Assembly: GCA_949130495.1 (NCBI GenBank)
Contig: OX422216.1
Span: 103,671,967 to 103,735,966, forward strand
From: Sambucus nigra
Taxonomy: Eukaryota; Streptophyta; Magnoliopsida; Dipsacales; Adoxaceae
Length of the DNA stretch: 64,000 nt
Direction: 5' to 3'
Below are positions 1-11,519 of the stretch, piece after piece. A program made the translations under genes and the position numbers. Each line of letters opens with the position of its first letter. The stretch's first letter is position 1. The notes beneath the pieces were generated by a model, which ran no database searches, had not been told where the DNA came from, and was given only the letters and a program-made list of their open reading frames with translations.

Positions 1-579
1 TGTTTGTTAACCCTAAAACACAACTCCTAAAGGCTGATATATCCTTAGGAAATTCGTGGGTTTAATTACCCAGAAATATAAAATGTCTATAATACCCTCC
101 CGGGATGCCAATTAGGCTTAAAAATGCCCCGAGACCCAAACTAAACCCCCAGGTACATTATTTTGACTATCTCGACCCTTCCGGACACATTAGCGGTCTC
201 GAAATAACCATACGGGTGACTTATAATTTATTCACCTTAATAATAATAATTTAGTCCTGACACGACACAGGCGCGTCCCGAATTAAATTTTCATAATTGC
301 CATTTTATTCACTCATGAAAATTTTAATAAAATAAATCTCATATATTTTTTTTTTTCGGTAATTAAAGTGTATTAGAAACAAAAGATCCAAATATACAAA
401 GGCCAAAAGACATAAATCTCATATATTACTTTACTCATCCAGTAATATTCAACAATTTCCAATAATTACTAACTCACATCACGCTAGTAAATATAAAAAA
501 ATAAATTTTCGAATTAATATCATAATTAAATTTAATAAATCCCCAATTTTAAAAGCCAAAATAAATACGGGGTATTACA
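1..579 (-). mobile_element. LTR 5' portion, Del/Tekay-like gypsy (cut by window edge)
   Basis: Read on the minus strand it begins TGTAATACCCCG at 579. It then follows the same course as the solo LTR at 46244: an AT-rich lead, a CpG-richer segment with GTGTCG.GTC, then GGGTCGAGATAGTCAAAATA and GTTTAGTTTGGGTC. The two are clearly relatives but diverged. The far LTR end lies outside the window, so solo or paired status is unknown. Confidence 0.65.
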
Positions 580-1309
580 CTATCATGGTGAAACCCTAAT
601 ATGTGTATGCATACCAAATTTGTTTTAATTATGTATATATATATATAATATAACATACCTTTGGGTGAAAGAAAATTGTGGATTTTTTACCTAGGAGAGA
701 GAGTGATGTGGGTTACTGAGAGAGAATGAAAAGTGTAGTGTATTGGTGGTAAAAGGGGGTTTTAGGGGCTGAAATCTTAACTTTTCTATCGTGGTTCTTA
801 TCAGTCATTGACTGTGACAACCCCTGGCCGGAGAAAGTTGACATTTTTACTCTTTTAATATCGTGAAGCCGTTCTTCCGTCATATGTTCCTGAGTGTATA
901 ATGATGATTCTTTTATTATATATTCTTCGACAATTAACCCTCTAATATACCATATATTCTTAACATAATTTTTAAAGGTTTTCATCAAGCACTTGAAAGG
1001 ATATATTCAATGATACTTGACATGCCCATATAATAACGTACCATCGCATGCATGCACAAGCAGATGGACGGATGAGAATATTTCTCTAAGACACAAGTCG
1101 CATCGGCTATAGTTACTTTTGTTGCCGCAATGTGCTTTTTATTTACAAACTTTACATACAATAAGGTGAAGCACAAACTAATCTACATAATTTACGTATA
1201 GAGATATTTGTGCTAAAAAAATGCGTAAACAACAAAGGAATTAATTGAATAATGACTTGCTAGTCATGAGACTTATACTATTTTTATTTGATTGATCGTT
1301 TATAACCCA
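580..1309. other. AT-rich stretch, no recognised gene
   Basis: Only two short minus-strand ORFs occur here (713-988 and 985-1176). Neither resembles a family I know, and they overlap out of frame. The stretch lies between an LTR and a CACTA remnant and may be decayed transposon DNA. Confidence 0.4.
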
Positions 1310-2200
1310 GGACAAATTAATGAAATAATTGGTTGGAGTCTTCAAGTTGAACAAAGTGCTTAGGAGGATCTTTTTCTCATAAGTACTCAAAGTGAAAGCA
1401 ACCTCGAGAATCGGATTTCTTCATGTCATAGGATCAGTTTTTAAACACAATTTTTTAAATTTTCATCTCCTTTAGATCGCGACTCACCTTCACTCCATCT
1501 TTCAAACGAGTTCCACCTAGACATTTTCTTATGACATGTTCTGTAAAATTCTTCTTCGTTTGCATCACATCAATTACATTCTTTACATGATTCTCTTTCC
1601 AACAGGGCATTTCAAATAATACTGGTTGTGTAGATCATCCTTTATTTTACAAGGATCATTTGCATTGCCCTATATTTTCTTTTTGGGCCTACAAACTGGG
1701 GTTGTTTATTTACAAACTTAGTCCCCGAACTTGTAACCCTTGATTTATCCTCGATTTTTTAACTAGAAAGGTAAACAACTGTCATCCTATATTCATGACT
1801 AGCAGGTAAAAAGTTAGACTTGTCCTTCGTAAAAGTCCAGTAGAAGTAAATGATGATTGGCATAACAAATCTTATTATTATTCTCTAGCCAAGTGGATTC
1901 ATCCCCCCCTCGAAATGGGAAATTCATAATAATCATGAACCTTGAAACCAAATAAGGTCCCATAGGAAGGAAAGTTATAGATCACACACAACAACATTGC
2001 ATTAAGTGTGAACGCTTCACCTTTATGAGCATTAGACGCCCTCAAGCCTTTGACCCACAAATCTTTCAATTCCTCAATTAAAGGGGCTAGGAAAATATGA
2101 ATATCGTCTTTAAGAGACTTTGGCCTAGGTATCAACAAAAAAATAATGTGAACTATTTTATCACACACAGTGTTGATTTATAGGCTCCAAGAGAACTAGC
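1310..2200 (-). pseudogene. CACTA (En/Spm) TNP2-like transposase remnant
   Basis: TNP2-type transposases (Transposase_21 family) catalyse transposition of CACTA elements. The minus frame ending near 1899 reads LLIPRPKSLKDDIHIFLAPL, then an EELKDLW segment and an NFPSYGTL.G segment, matching the family pattern of IPGPKSPGNDIDVFLQPL, ELKELW and DFPAYG.LSGW. Further downstream on the minus strand (about 1800 to 1440) other frames give LPASHEYR, a DVMQTKKNFTEHVIRK segment like the family's LDVMH.EKNV, and DLKEM. Near 1330 FTLSTYEKK resembles the YTLSKEEK segment. Stops and frameshifts break the gene throughout. No CACTA terminal repeats were found, so this is a fragment. It abuts gypsy element A at about 2200. 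Confidence 0.7.
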
Positions 2201-2214
2201 CATTAACACTTATT

Positions 2215-3042
2215 AGGGATTAAATTACCGAAAGCATTAAGTACCCTCCTTTAAGCATTTTGTAAATGGAGTAATAATTTTGTTATAGTTCTTCACAAAT
2301 CTTCTCTAAACAGACCACTAAAACTTTTAACATCATGAATCATACTAGGAATTGTCCAACTAGTAATTGCCTCCACTTTGGTTGGATGTACCTCCACATC
2401 ATCACTTGAGACAACATAGCATAAGAAGACAGGCTATTTGTAAGAAGTCACACTTCATCAAATAAATTTAAAGCTTTTGATCTCTAAACATTCATTCAAA
2501 TAGTCCACTATGTATAAATGTGCTAGGAGCATTAAAAAGCTCAAATGTCATCACCATTCATCCAAGTAGTTCATTATGTTGTATCTTAAAGTTTTCCATT
2601 CATCTCCTAGTCTCATGAGAAACGAATGATAACTGTTTCAAAAGTTTACATTTTAATAGATAACAACCCAATAATGTTGGTCAAGTAGATCATCAAGTCG
2701 GGGAATAGGAAAGAGATACTTAATGGTAATTTTCTCGAGAACAAGTAATGTAGGGATAGCACATGGACGCATTCCTTCTCTAATCAACCCTTTATCCAAT
2801 ATTTCATTAACTTTCTTTTGAAGATCTTCATATTCTTTAGGATTCATTTGGTAGGCTTCTTTGTTTGGAAGCATTTCACCTGGAACATAGTTAATACAAT
2901 ATTGAATATCTTTAATTGGTGGGAGGCCCGTTGGAATCTCATTTCGTGCCATATCATGAAATTCGGAAAGTAAAGGCTGCAGGTCAGATGGGACTTCAGA
3001 CTTCTCTTCATTTTCCTCTATTACCACTATAAAAAAAACCAT
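2215..3042 (-). pseudogene. gypsy A reverse transcriptase remnant
   Basis: The reverse transcriptase copies the element RNA into DNA. The frame from 3042 contains LPPIKDIQYCINYVPG, the block AYQMNPKEYEDLQKKV, EILDKGLIREGMRPCA and KITIKYLFPIPRLDDLLDQ, which is the N-terminal RT block of plant Ty3/gypsy elements. The segment holding the conserved KDG.WRMC block is deleted between CAIPTLLVLEK and ITIKY. Farther along, in shifting frames, FNAPSTFIH (cf. NAPSTFMR) and EVHPTKVEAITSW occur, followed by a SFSGLF-like thumb segment near 2320. The FADD/YVDD catalytic motif could not be seen. Confidence 0.75.
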
Positions 3043-3059
3043 TTTTATCCCCTTCCACT

Positions 3060-3338
3060 ATCTTATCAAATTCATCTTTTGAGAGCAAATGATTTACATC
3101 ACTTGTGATGACGAAAGAGACTTCTCGGGCTTCGAAGTGTATAGAGTAAATTTAACTCCATCCTTACAAAAAGTGTAAGTACTTTTTAATTCATCATATT
3201 TAATATGCATATCAAACTCCCAAGGTCTCCCGAGAAGCAAATGACAATCATCTATAGGCACAACATCACACCAAATGTCATCTTGATAAATCTTATCAAT
3301 TGAAAAATGAACTTTTAAGAAGGGATGTGATACTAATT
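3060..3338 (-). pseudogene. gypsy A protease/RT linker, 3' part
   Basis: The minus frame from 3351 reads DIWCDVVPIDDCHLLLGRPW, the conserved block downstream of the aspartic protease in this gypsy group, followed by a segment ending in FCKDGVKFTLY. The upstream half lies at 4452-4790 on the far side of an insertion. The frame is shifted relative to the RT piece. Confidence 0.7.
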
Positions 3339-4451
3339 TGTGAATGTGCAATATTTAAATGGATTTAACTTATCTAACTAGATTTCAATCTCCAAATAAA
3401 TTCCAATTTTAATTAAATCCTAAACATGCATCTATGTGATTGAAAGCATTAAATCATATAAGCATGCAACCAAACAATTTTAGAAAAAATCCCCAAAGGG
3501 AAATTTTTTTATTTAACTAAAGTTTGGAAATCACAACTTACAACACTTTAGAGAAATACTACAATGAATTCTCACAATAACCCATAAAGACCGCAGCACA
3601 CGAACTGCAGTTCCTCCTTCAGCAGTAAATACCCTCGAGTATCCCTAAGATCAGCAGTACAGACACATCTCCGTAAGAATAACTTCATTATGGAAGTGTT
3701 TGGGTTCCAAATAAGATTCACAAAAGTAATTGGGATTGTTTATGTAGATAAAAAAATAAGTTTTAGCCCTAAAAACTAAAGACTATTTTGCACTTGTTCT
3801 ACAGTTTGCATAAACGAAAAGTTTTAATGAAAATCTTTAAGAAAACAGGTTTAAATAAGCGAACACAAATTTTGAGGCGGAGAAAAGTCGTATGAACGAG
3901 ATCTTAGGGTCGTAGAAACGAGATTGGCATCTCGTTAGAAGGACCCTTCGAACGACGTATCAAAGGACCTCAAACACACAAAATAGTAGGGGGGTCATTT
4001 GATCCATATGAGAAGTCGGGCTTCAAACGAGTCAATTTTGTTTGATCCATATGGGAAGCAGGACTTCAAACGACCTATCAAACGACATTCTAATGTCATT
4101 TGAACGACATTGCAAAGTTGTTTGAACGCCTGTAAAGCGAAAAAAAAATATTTTTTAAGATTTAAAACTTGTTCGAAAATTGTTTGAAAATATTTAATAA
4201 AAATGCCTCATTTTGATACAAATCAGTTTATAAATATATCCCAATACTTAGTAAAAAAATCTATGTAACACAAAACGAAATCCATACAAAAATTATGTCT
4301 TGTCATAGAACATATTAAAGATGTTTAATATTCGGACCCATCTTCTTAAACGTTTGAACTTGAATGTCTTAACGGATGTAACGGGATACGCCATACATGA
4401 TGTAAACTAGGAACTATGGACAATATGGGAATTATGTACTTACAGAACTAA
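3339..4451 (-). mobile_element. insertion in gypsy A, probable solo LTR (SIRE-like)
   Basis: The gypsy protease region stops at one side and resumes at the other. ACTAATTT is present at 3332-3339 and again at 4452-4459, which marks a target duplication of 5-8 bp. On the minus strand the right side begins TGTAAGTACATAATTCCC near 4444, similar to the LTR start TGTAAGGACACAAATTTCC of the gag-only element at 22695-33286. The left end reads ...CATTCACA. The exact ends, duplication length and class are unresolved; a hAT-type insertion without visible inverted repeats is the alternative. Confidence 0.5.
3889..4127. repeat. degenerate 22-bp palindromic-core array
   Basis: Units starting CGTATGAACGAG, CGTAGAAACGAG, CGTTAGAAGGAC and CGTATCAAAGGAC follow at 22-23 bp from 3889. 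A second run has ATCAAACGAC, TTTGAACGAC and TTTGAACGCC cores at 4077, 4099 and 4121 (22 bp apart). TTCGAA occurs intact at 3947. Confidence 0.6.
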
Positions 4452-4790
4452 ACTAATTTTATTTACTTTGACCTCATTTCCCCTCTTAAGCCAGGATTGC
4501 TTATAAGGTAATGTGTTCTCCTCTACCTTGAGCTTCAATTTCTCCACCATTTCAGTAGCCACAACATTCTCATAACTGTCACCATCAATGATAACATAAT
4601 ACACGGAGTCATGAGAACTGAAATGGGTGTGAAAATGTTATTTCTTAGATTTTGATCATCCCCCATGTGGGTTTTATTTGAAATTACTTTAAGAACAAGT
4701 GATTCACCTTGATCACCATATATAATTTCAACCTCGCTTTCATCTTCATCACTAGAAATTTCTTCCATATCTTCTTTGACATCCTCCTGC
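4452..4790 (-). pseudogene. gypsy A protease region, 5' part
   Basis: The minus frame after the gag zinc knuckle runs EDVKEDMEEISSDEDESEVE and then DQNLRNNIF. In a neighbouring frame VIIDGDSYENVVATEMVEKL follows, which matches the aspartic protease segment (family pattern IIDGGSC.NVAS..MVEKL). The active-site aspartate is present. At least one frameshift separates the two halves. Confidence 0.7.
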
Positions 4791-5803
4791 ACTAATGAAA
4801 TAATCCTTTGATTTGGACAATCAGATGAAATATGCCCAAATCCATAATATTTAAATCATTGGTGGAATTTGAATTTGAAGAACCATACTGAATTGATTTA
4901 CCCTTTACATATTTCTTCAAAGGTGGCATAAAAGAAGATGTCTTTGAAGGCTTGGAAATAAAAGCACTCTCCCAGTTAGAACCTCATTCACGACTCCAAG
5001 TTCGAACATTACTTTTCTGATTGGGTTGTCTATCCACCTTTATGTACAATTTAAACACATCATTATGAGTCCAATAAGGTTGAAATTGGATAATATTTGA
5101 ATTTTTGGTCTTGAAAACCAAAAAGATAGCGAGCAATTGTTTTTTCCTTCGACTCGAATAAATCGTATCTCATCATAAGATCAAATTTGTTTGAATACTT
5201 CTCTACAGATAACCCATTTTGCTTAAAGTTGTAAAATTAAAGAAAAGAAACTTGTAAGTAATGACTAAGCAAGAAATTCTTCTTTAATTCCTTTTTCATC
5301 TTCTCCCAGTCACAGTTCTTCTTTTCCCTTCATGGTCACATTTATTATGTAGACGTTCCCACCAAATTCAAATGAGTTTCTTCAATTTGTAACTAACTTT
5401 ATTTTTTTTATCCCCAAAACTTCACGGTAGTAAAAGATTCTCTCCACAATGTTGAGCCAATTAATGAAATTGTCACCTTAGTTTTGACCTTCAAATTTTG
5501 GAATGTTAAATTTGATATATCCATGGTGATAGGACTGGTTTCTTGCACATCTACGATTCAAAGGAGCCTTCTCTTCTGATGCTTAGTCATGCTCATTGTA
5601 AAAGGGGTTAATCTCCTCTTCATCTTGTGATATTACATTCTCCAAAACATGGCGTGAATCATCATGTTCCTGAGACTCATAGCATGCCAAACTCTATTGG
5701 ATTTTTGCACTTGTCTCCTCATATAATCCATTTGAATTTCATGTAAGTCTTGTTCGCATACTGATGCATCAACATTCGGTCCACGAAGATGACGGTTGGC
5801 CAT
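4780..5803 (-). pseudogene. gypsy A gag remnant
   Basis: Gag packages the element RNA. The start is taken at the ATG whose complement is 5801-5803, because MANRHLRGPNVDASVCEQDL is the typical N-terminus of this gypsy gag, followed by HEIQMDYMRRQVQ. Near 5540-5400, FNIPKFEG, NFINWLNIVERIFYYREV and similar blocks match the retrotransposon gag domain. Close to 4850 a GHISSDCPNQR segment keeps the last H and C of the CCHC knuckle. Frameshifts and stops occur throughout, so it is not functional. Confidence 0.75.
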
Positions 5804-5935
5804 CACAACTAAAACTCTAAAATAATCTGACATCGGATAAAGAAAGAGAGTGAGATAACACAAGTGTAAACTAGGGTAACACACAAACTCTAAGTGATCA
5901 ACCAAGAGATCCCCCAACATGAATCACCAATTAGA

Positions 5936-6400
5936 ATACTTAAAAGGGTTATAAGCAAAAACAAGAAGAATCCACTTCTTAGATAATAATCTGTTTATAT
6001 TCTCAAATTAGCTTTCCTTAGATTCATACATTATCAACCTTTATATAGGATTTAGGAACATCCCTCCATCCATAGTTAATTAATAGATATTATAGAGAAC
6101 ACTAAATAAACTAGAAGTTGGAAAACTGAAAGACTAGACCTTTCGAACTCCAAAAATATTGACCTCGGAATTTAACATCACTTAAAATTCTTTCCATTCT
6201 TTGTGTATATTTAATTATAAGGTGAATCATATACCAAATGAAAGATCTAAAAGTCTTATTTTCAATGGTCTTTCAATCATATCATTTGGATTAATGATGG
6301 GTGAGTAATAAAGGGTGTCAATGTTGACTGTCCAAACTAAAATTAGACTATTTGGTTTCTTTAATCCCACTAAATGAACCATGCATCTTCTAGGCACTTG
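5936..6400 (-). mobile_element. gypsy A 5' LTR (outer end not resolved)
   Basis: On the minus strand a decayed primer-site-like string (TTGGTGATTC) lies near 5930, just upstream of the gag leader. To its right is an AT-rich block with a TATA box whose downstream sequence looks like a transcript leader. The far LTR boundary could not be placed. Confidence 0.45.
6040..6047 (-). promoter_or_regulatory. TATA box in gypsy A LTR
   Basis: On the minus strand the sequence reads CCTATATAAAGG, a good plant TATA box, about 100 bp upstream of the proposed LTR end. Confidence 0.5.
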
Positions 6401-8049
6401 TAGGAAGTTTAGATGTTACTCCTGAATCAATATAATACTCCTCATCATAGTCACCGTTCTTGGAAGATGATGATTCTCGAAAAGAGGGTGCATTAGGTTC
6501 ATGTTCATGAGAGCGGAATGTTAAAGGATGCATTTTAGAGGCAAAACCTTGAGGCATAAAATAGGAGATTATTAGAGGATGCACGACTTGATAGTTTCCT
6601 TGTGTTTGACTAAACATTTGTCATAAACGATGGCATTCACTAGTTATCCTAAGATATTGGTAACCGTGTTCATGTCCACCTTAAGATATGACACTTGTTC
6701 CTTCACATTTCCTATTTTTCCTGCCTAGTTGGACATGTGACTCTTCACCGAACTCAGATCTTCCATAACATGTGAGGTGTGTAGGACTTTGGTCCTCGAA
6801 ATCTTGGAGCTCACTACTCTTGTCCTGTCCTTTTTATCTTTCCCAAATTCCTTCGATAGGGCATTGAGTTAATTTATTATGATATGCGCTTCGAATGACT
6901 GATCCTTATGCCATCTATCATTTCCTTTAGGATAATAATTTCAATATTATTTTATTATAGCATGTATATGATCATGAAATCCAAGCTCACCTGATCTGGA
7001 ACCACTTTATTTAAGAACTTATGGGTATTTTACCCACATAGGGCATGGAAATGCAAGTTGACCTGATTAGGTTACTTCCCCTTTTTGGGAGTCCCATTGG
7101 TCATATCCTCCCATTCACCCTTCAAATTATTTTATAATGTGGACCCAAGTTTATGAAAACTGATTTTCTTTTCCATGTTCTCTTTACTTTATCCCCTTAT
7201 TTAAGTTTCCTCATTATCCTCTCTCTCTCTAAGAGGTCATTCCATTGAGTGAGATGTAGTTCAAGATTTGGAAAAACTTTATCTTTCAATACCAATATGT
7301 CAGATTTTATGTTCCCGCCGGAAGTGATACTTTCGGAGGTTTTTCCTATCAGTCTTTGAATGCTCCCCTATCTGGTAAAGAACAATTATTTTTTAACCCA
7401 TTGAGAATGTAAGTTTTTTACAGAGTTATTCTCACTGGTTATCCTTTATGGCACGATCAACATTCTTCCAGTTGTTTGCTTGCATGATGCCCACCCCAAT
7501 TTTTTGATCTGCAAACAATGCATTTTAAAATTTTGGATGCTATTTTTTATCACTAATAGGATTTTCATTAACGGTGAACCCAATGTGCTTCTTGTTTTGG
7601 GTTTAGGATTCATTAGTAATGGGAATTATGGAGTGTTGGATTAATAGGTCTTTATGGAGTTTGATAAGTCAGAAACTATGTAGATGGAGTAAAATTAACC
7701 GGAGGTGGAGTAGACAATTGAGAACCCATATGTGTCAATATTTGAGATGGTTCAGTGGTAGATAATTGAGATGGAGGAGTGTACTTATTTTATTGAGTAT
7801 CTCTGTTCCTCTTCGACATTTCTTACAAATAAAAATATTAGCAAATAATGTATGACGATCACATTTAATATTTACACACACACATACATATATACACATC
7901 TCTTCACGAGATTTTAATACATGCTCAATGTGTCTGAAATCCATCCACGTGGGATTATTTTTTTAAAATCACTGGAAAGCTTTAATTGGCCAATTAGGAG
8001 AAAGCATATATATGATTGGATTATAAATGTCTAGTACAGGAACTCGAAA
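6401..8049. other. no recognised gene; AT-rich, probably decayed repeats
   Basis: Short ORFs (6390-6617 and 7735-7944, both minus) match nothing I recognise; the latter includes a (CA)n-derived CVCVCV run. A (CT)n patch lies at about 7220. No terminal repeats were found. Confidence 0.35.
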
Positions 8050-8320
8050 TCCTTTCTTATTTAATTTTTTGGCATGCTCCAATTTATTGTGCATATGTTA
8101 TGGCACGCGCAACATGGGTGCATTCTCCATTTACAAAATTTTATCCACAATGGATGAATATTTTTCTTCATTCTCTAATAGTGTCACTAACGAAAATGTA
8201 TTATTAAGATTATGAATGAGATATATATTCTCTATTGCCTCATCCCAGAATTCTGGGAAGGAAAATATTATACGATAAAAAAGGTACGTTGGTGGTACAT
8301 CAAGTCCATGGTTTATAAGG
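8050..8320 (-). pseudogene. possible copia integrase remnant
   Basis: The minus frame near 8260 reads FSFPEFWDEAIENIYLIHNL, which resembles the copia integrase block with FW.EA...AVYLINR. Further down HNKLEHAKKLNKKGFR resembles the HPDKLEP.A.KCIFLGY block. Both matches are weak and the reading frame is broken, so this is tentative. Confidence 0.3.
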
Positions 8321-8403
8321 TAATTAGGCTTATTGATTTCCCTACTACCATACTAAATAAGAGTTCCCTCTATATGGCATGCACTATCAAAAGCATTTTT
8401 TGA

Positions 8404-8795
8404 CAAAAAGAGTCCAAAGTTTAGGCCCGAATATTTCGAGACACAACATCAGATGTAACGACCACATCTTCCAATTATGCCTCTTCCAAGATGTGCAAAG
8501 TACTCCACTACTTTGCGCACAAATTAAATAACTCATCACCCTTATCTTCCCATAAGGCTGCCAAACTCACGGTCGATCGAATGCTCAAAGCTTGCTCAAC
8601 TACGTTTTCCATTCCCTGATGATACTAAGTCAAGAAGTGGTATTACTTCATAAACTTCTACCATCTCCTCTATGCATGTTCGTAAAAAAGTATTGAGGAC
8701 TCTTGTTGTTTAAGAATAACATAAATCTATCACCCAATAAGTAATTTCTATAGATACGAAGAGCCTAGACTTCCTTCGCCAACTCCAAATCATAG
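8404..8795 (-). pseudogene. gypsy B RNase H, C-terminal part
   Basis: Continuing across the solo LTR, the minus frame reads YDLELAKEV, then ALRIYRNYLLGDRF (family pattern LKIWRHYLYG). After decayed sequence, GMENVVEQALS matches the G..NVVADALSR block, followed by STVSLAALW. RNase H removes RNA from the RNA-DNA hybrid. Several stops are present. Confidence 0.75.
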
Positions 8796-8800
8796 GTGGG
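8796..8800. repeat. target-site duplication GTGGG (left copy)
   Basis: Identical to 11520-11524 on the far side of the solo LTR. A 5-bp duplication is standard for LTR retrotransposon integration. Confidence 0.85.
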
Positions 8801-11519
8801 TGTAACAACCCTCGCTTTTAAGAGACTCATTTTATATTAATTTACTGCCTGATGTAATTATATAAAATGTTGAGAACTGGAGTAAATATTAATTGAATGA
8901 GTTGAAAGTTAATATTTACTAGATTGTTGCATATTTACTGTATGTGTAAGTAAATATCATCATGTTGCATATTTTATAGTGTCATGTGTTTTAAATGACA
9001 TTATGGGTTAAATGAAACCAGAACACGAAATAATTTATAAAATTGTCGGATGCCGATTTAGAGGGCGTAGTTAGTCCCGGATTGTGCGAGACAGTCAAAA
9101 TATGTGCCATATTGTATTTTTAGGTTCCGGGCACTTTTGACTGGTTTTAACTTAAATGTGTAGTTACGAGTCATTTTTATGGAGCATTATCATTTTTAAG
9201 TTGGAGACTTGTGTTAAGCCCCGATTTTTAGTCTTCTAAATTCCCTAATTTCCCTATTATATGTCTTAAACATAGAGAGAAAAAGAGAGAAAGAGAGAGA
9301 AAGAGACAAGAGGAGAATGAAGAGAGATTTGGAGATTGAAGATTGGGATTGCTTCTACCAAGAGAAAATCTAAGATTTATATTTCAAGGCAAGTTTTCTA
9401 CTTGCTAATATATGATTTAAGATGCATAAATTGTATTGATAGTTGTGTAATGGAATCAAATGAGCAAATATGGGTTTTATGGATTTTGTGGTAATTTAGC
9501 CCTAATCATGGTTTATGTTGATGAAATTATGGATTATAGTAGTTAATAATCATGTAGGATGATTTGGTGTAGATTAATGGTGATGGATGTATGTAAAAAT
9601 GGAGTAGAAATTGGTTTTGGGGAAAAACCAGGGTTTATAACCCGTAACCCATTCTTGGCAAATTCGCGGGGGAGAATCGATTCGGCCCTAGGGCGAATCG
9701 ATTCGTTAAGGTGTCCGCTTACAGGTCCGCAAAACCCAAATCGATTCGGGTTAGGGACGAATCGATTCGTCCAACTGCAGAATGTTGGTTTTGTCATTCG
9801 AATCGATTCTCTTTTGGGCAAATCGATTCGCTGCCTGGAACGAATCGATTCGCTGCCTGGAACGAATCGATTCGGCCCTTGGGCGAATCGATTCGGAATC
9901 AGGCTGTTTTTGAGTTGTTTTTCTAACTCAATTTTTATTATTTTTCTTTAGGCTTAGGACCTAGGAACCTTCTTGTATGAAGTAAACTAAGAGTTCTAGA
10001 GTCCTAGGTGAGTGGGGTAACTACCCTAGAATAGAAACGAATTATATGGGGTTGTTCCGGGCGTATGCCAATTGATGTTAGGGCATTCTTTTCTTTTAGT
10101 TGATCATTATGAGACTAGGAGTGGTAGTATCATATTGGGAGACTTTAGAAGCTCAATTGAGCTACGTTAGTCTTGATGGTTTACAATAACACCACAAACG
10201 AATCTTGGGAGAATAAATTGAAAGTTTATTCAGTCATTGAGGTTACAATGATAAGATGTATTAAGTATGGCTCCGGGTAAAATATGAGGTATTTACAAAA
10301 ATGTAAATGACTATGGTAGCGTATAAAATGGAACATATATATGAAAAAGGGTAAATGAAAATGAAATGGAAATTGTAACGATTACAGTAAATGGTAATTT
10401 ACTTAATCATGAATATGGTAAATGATAATTTACTTAAACACACCTCTCTAAATGCTATCATAAGGGAAGTTCGCGCGTGAGGTGATGCCCACTGGCTAAT
10501 GAATGCAGGGTGGATATAGTCCTAGGCCATATGAGCGATTATTGTATGTTTCTGCGCTGGTGAGGTGATTATGGGTGTGGTCCATGACTCTCCCGCAGGC
10601 ATATGGCCGCTTCCCGACGTCTTGCGTTATTGGTGCCCAGGTTGTCTTGTTCGATAGGCCCTGGAAGATGATAGTCAAGGGGCGCATCCAGTGGGGAAAC
10701 CCGGAGGGACGGTCTTAGAATCGTTATATGTATATGAATATAACGATTCTTAATCAAGTGGGACTTGATGTATGATAAATGCCACATAGAGCGTATGATA
10801 ATGATGATATTCCTGATAAGGAATGGAAAGCCACAAAGAGCTTATAATTATGATTATATTTCCTGATAAGGAACGAAACTATGAAATGGATTAGTGTTCT
10901 TGATGAAAGCTTTTAAATTAATGTTAATCATTCTTATTCTCCTGTTTAATTAAATTAGATCTATGATTATTTAAAATGTCTTAGCTTATGCATTAAATTG
11001 TGTAGGTAGATTTTTATTCCTGTTAGTCATGATTTACTGTTCATAACTGTCATACTCTTTATTCATCTGGTGATCATATAAAACCGGGCCCTTACCCGTT
11101 CATATTTCTTGTCGTGCATGAATCTTACATCCGCTCAGGTGCTCCGCCGCAAGGACGCCCGTTCGGATATTTCTATTCCGATGTCTTTGGGGAGCCGTGA
11201 TACTTTGCGGATATTTCATTCTTGTACTCTAGTTATGATCGGGTCATTGACTCGGGCGTGAGGCCCAAGCTTTTGTAATTGTCTAATGAAATGTATTATG
11301 TAATTTACTGAACTTGTTTAATATTATCGTAAGAGTCTGTTGACCGACAGCATATTCGGTCCCTTATTGTATACTTAATGTGTATGTAGTATAATTTCTT
11401 CTGGATTACCACTTTCTTTTTTTTAAATTGGATTGTTTAAATTCTTTTCTTAATTTTAAAACCAAAATTTTTGGAGTATCGGGCTGGCCACCCCATATTT
11501 TGGTGAGCGGGTTGTCACA
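8801..11519 (+). mobile_element. solo LTR, 2719 bp, Del/Tekay-like
   Basis: The block begins TGTAACAACCC and ends GGGTTGTCACA, a TG...CA LTR with near-perfect inverted ends. It is flanked by GTGGG on both sides, and it cleanly interrupts the RNase H frame of element B. No internal region is present, so it is a solo LTR left by recombination between two LTRs. A (GA)n patch lies near 9275-9305, the palindrome ladder at 9675-9893, and diverged subrepeats with CCTGATAAGGAA at about 10812 and 10861. Confidence 0.9.
9675..9893. repeat. nine AATCGATT palindromes on a 21-bp ladder
   Basis: AATCGATT starts at 9675, 9696, 9739, 9760, 9801, 9821, 9843, 9865 and 9886. Intervals are 21, 43, 21, 41, 20, 22, 22 and 21, all close to one or two steps of 21. 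Most copies extend to CGAATCGATTCG. Spacers vary, and some are themselves palindromic or nearly so (GCCCTAGGGC, GCCCTTGGGC), while two adjacent copies share CTGCCTGGAA. Confidence 0.95.

Larger units (their letters stand above)
2205..5936 (-). mobile_element. Ty3/gypsy element A, internal region (degenerate)
   Basis: Gag, protease and RT pieces occur in the correct order on the minus strand, from 5803 down to about 2215. No integrase or RNase H was found; the element ends against the CACTA remnant. A 1.1-kb insertion (3339-4451) splits the protease region. The gag start and the WCDVVP...LLGRPW segment are those of a common eudicot chromovirus-like gypsy group. Confidence 0.75.

Noticed and set aside
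713..1176. Two short minus-strand ORFs as genes
   Set aside because: They overlap in different frames and match no family I know.
7735..7944. 69-codon ORF
   Set aside because: Contains a repeat-derived CVCVCV segment and no recognisable domain.
9675..9893. CRISPR-like regular repeat spacing
   Set aside because: The repeats are 8-12 bp palindromes with spacers of about 10 bp inside a plant LTR. There are no cas genes, and the sizes are wrong for CRISPR.
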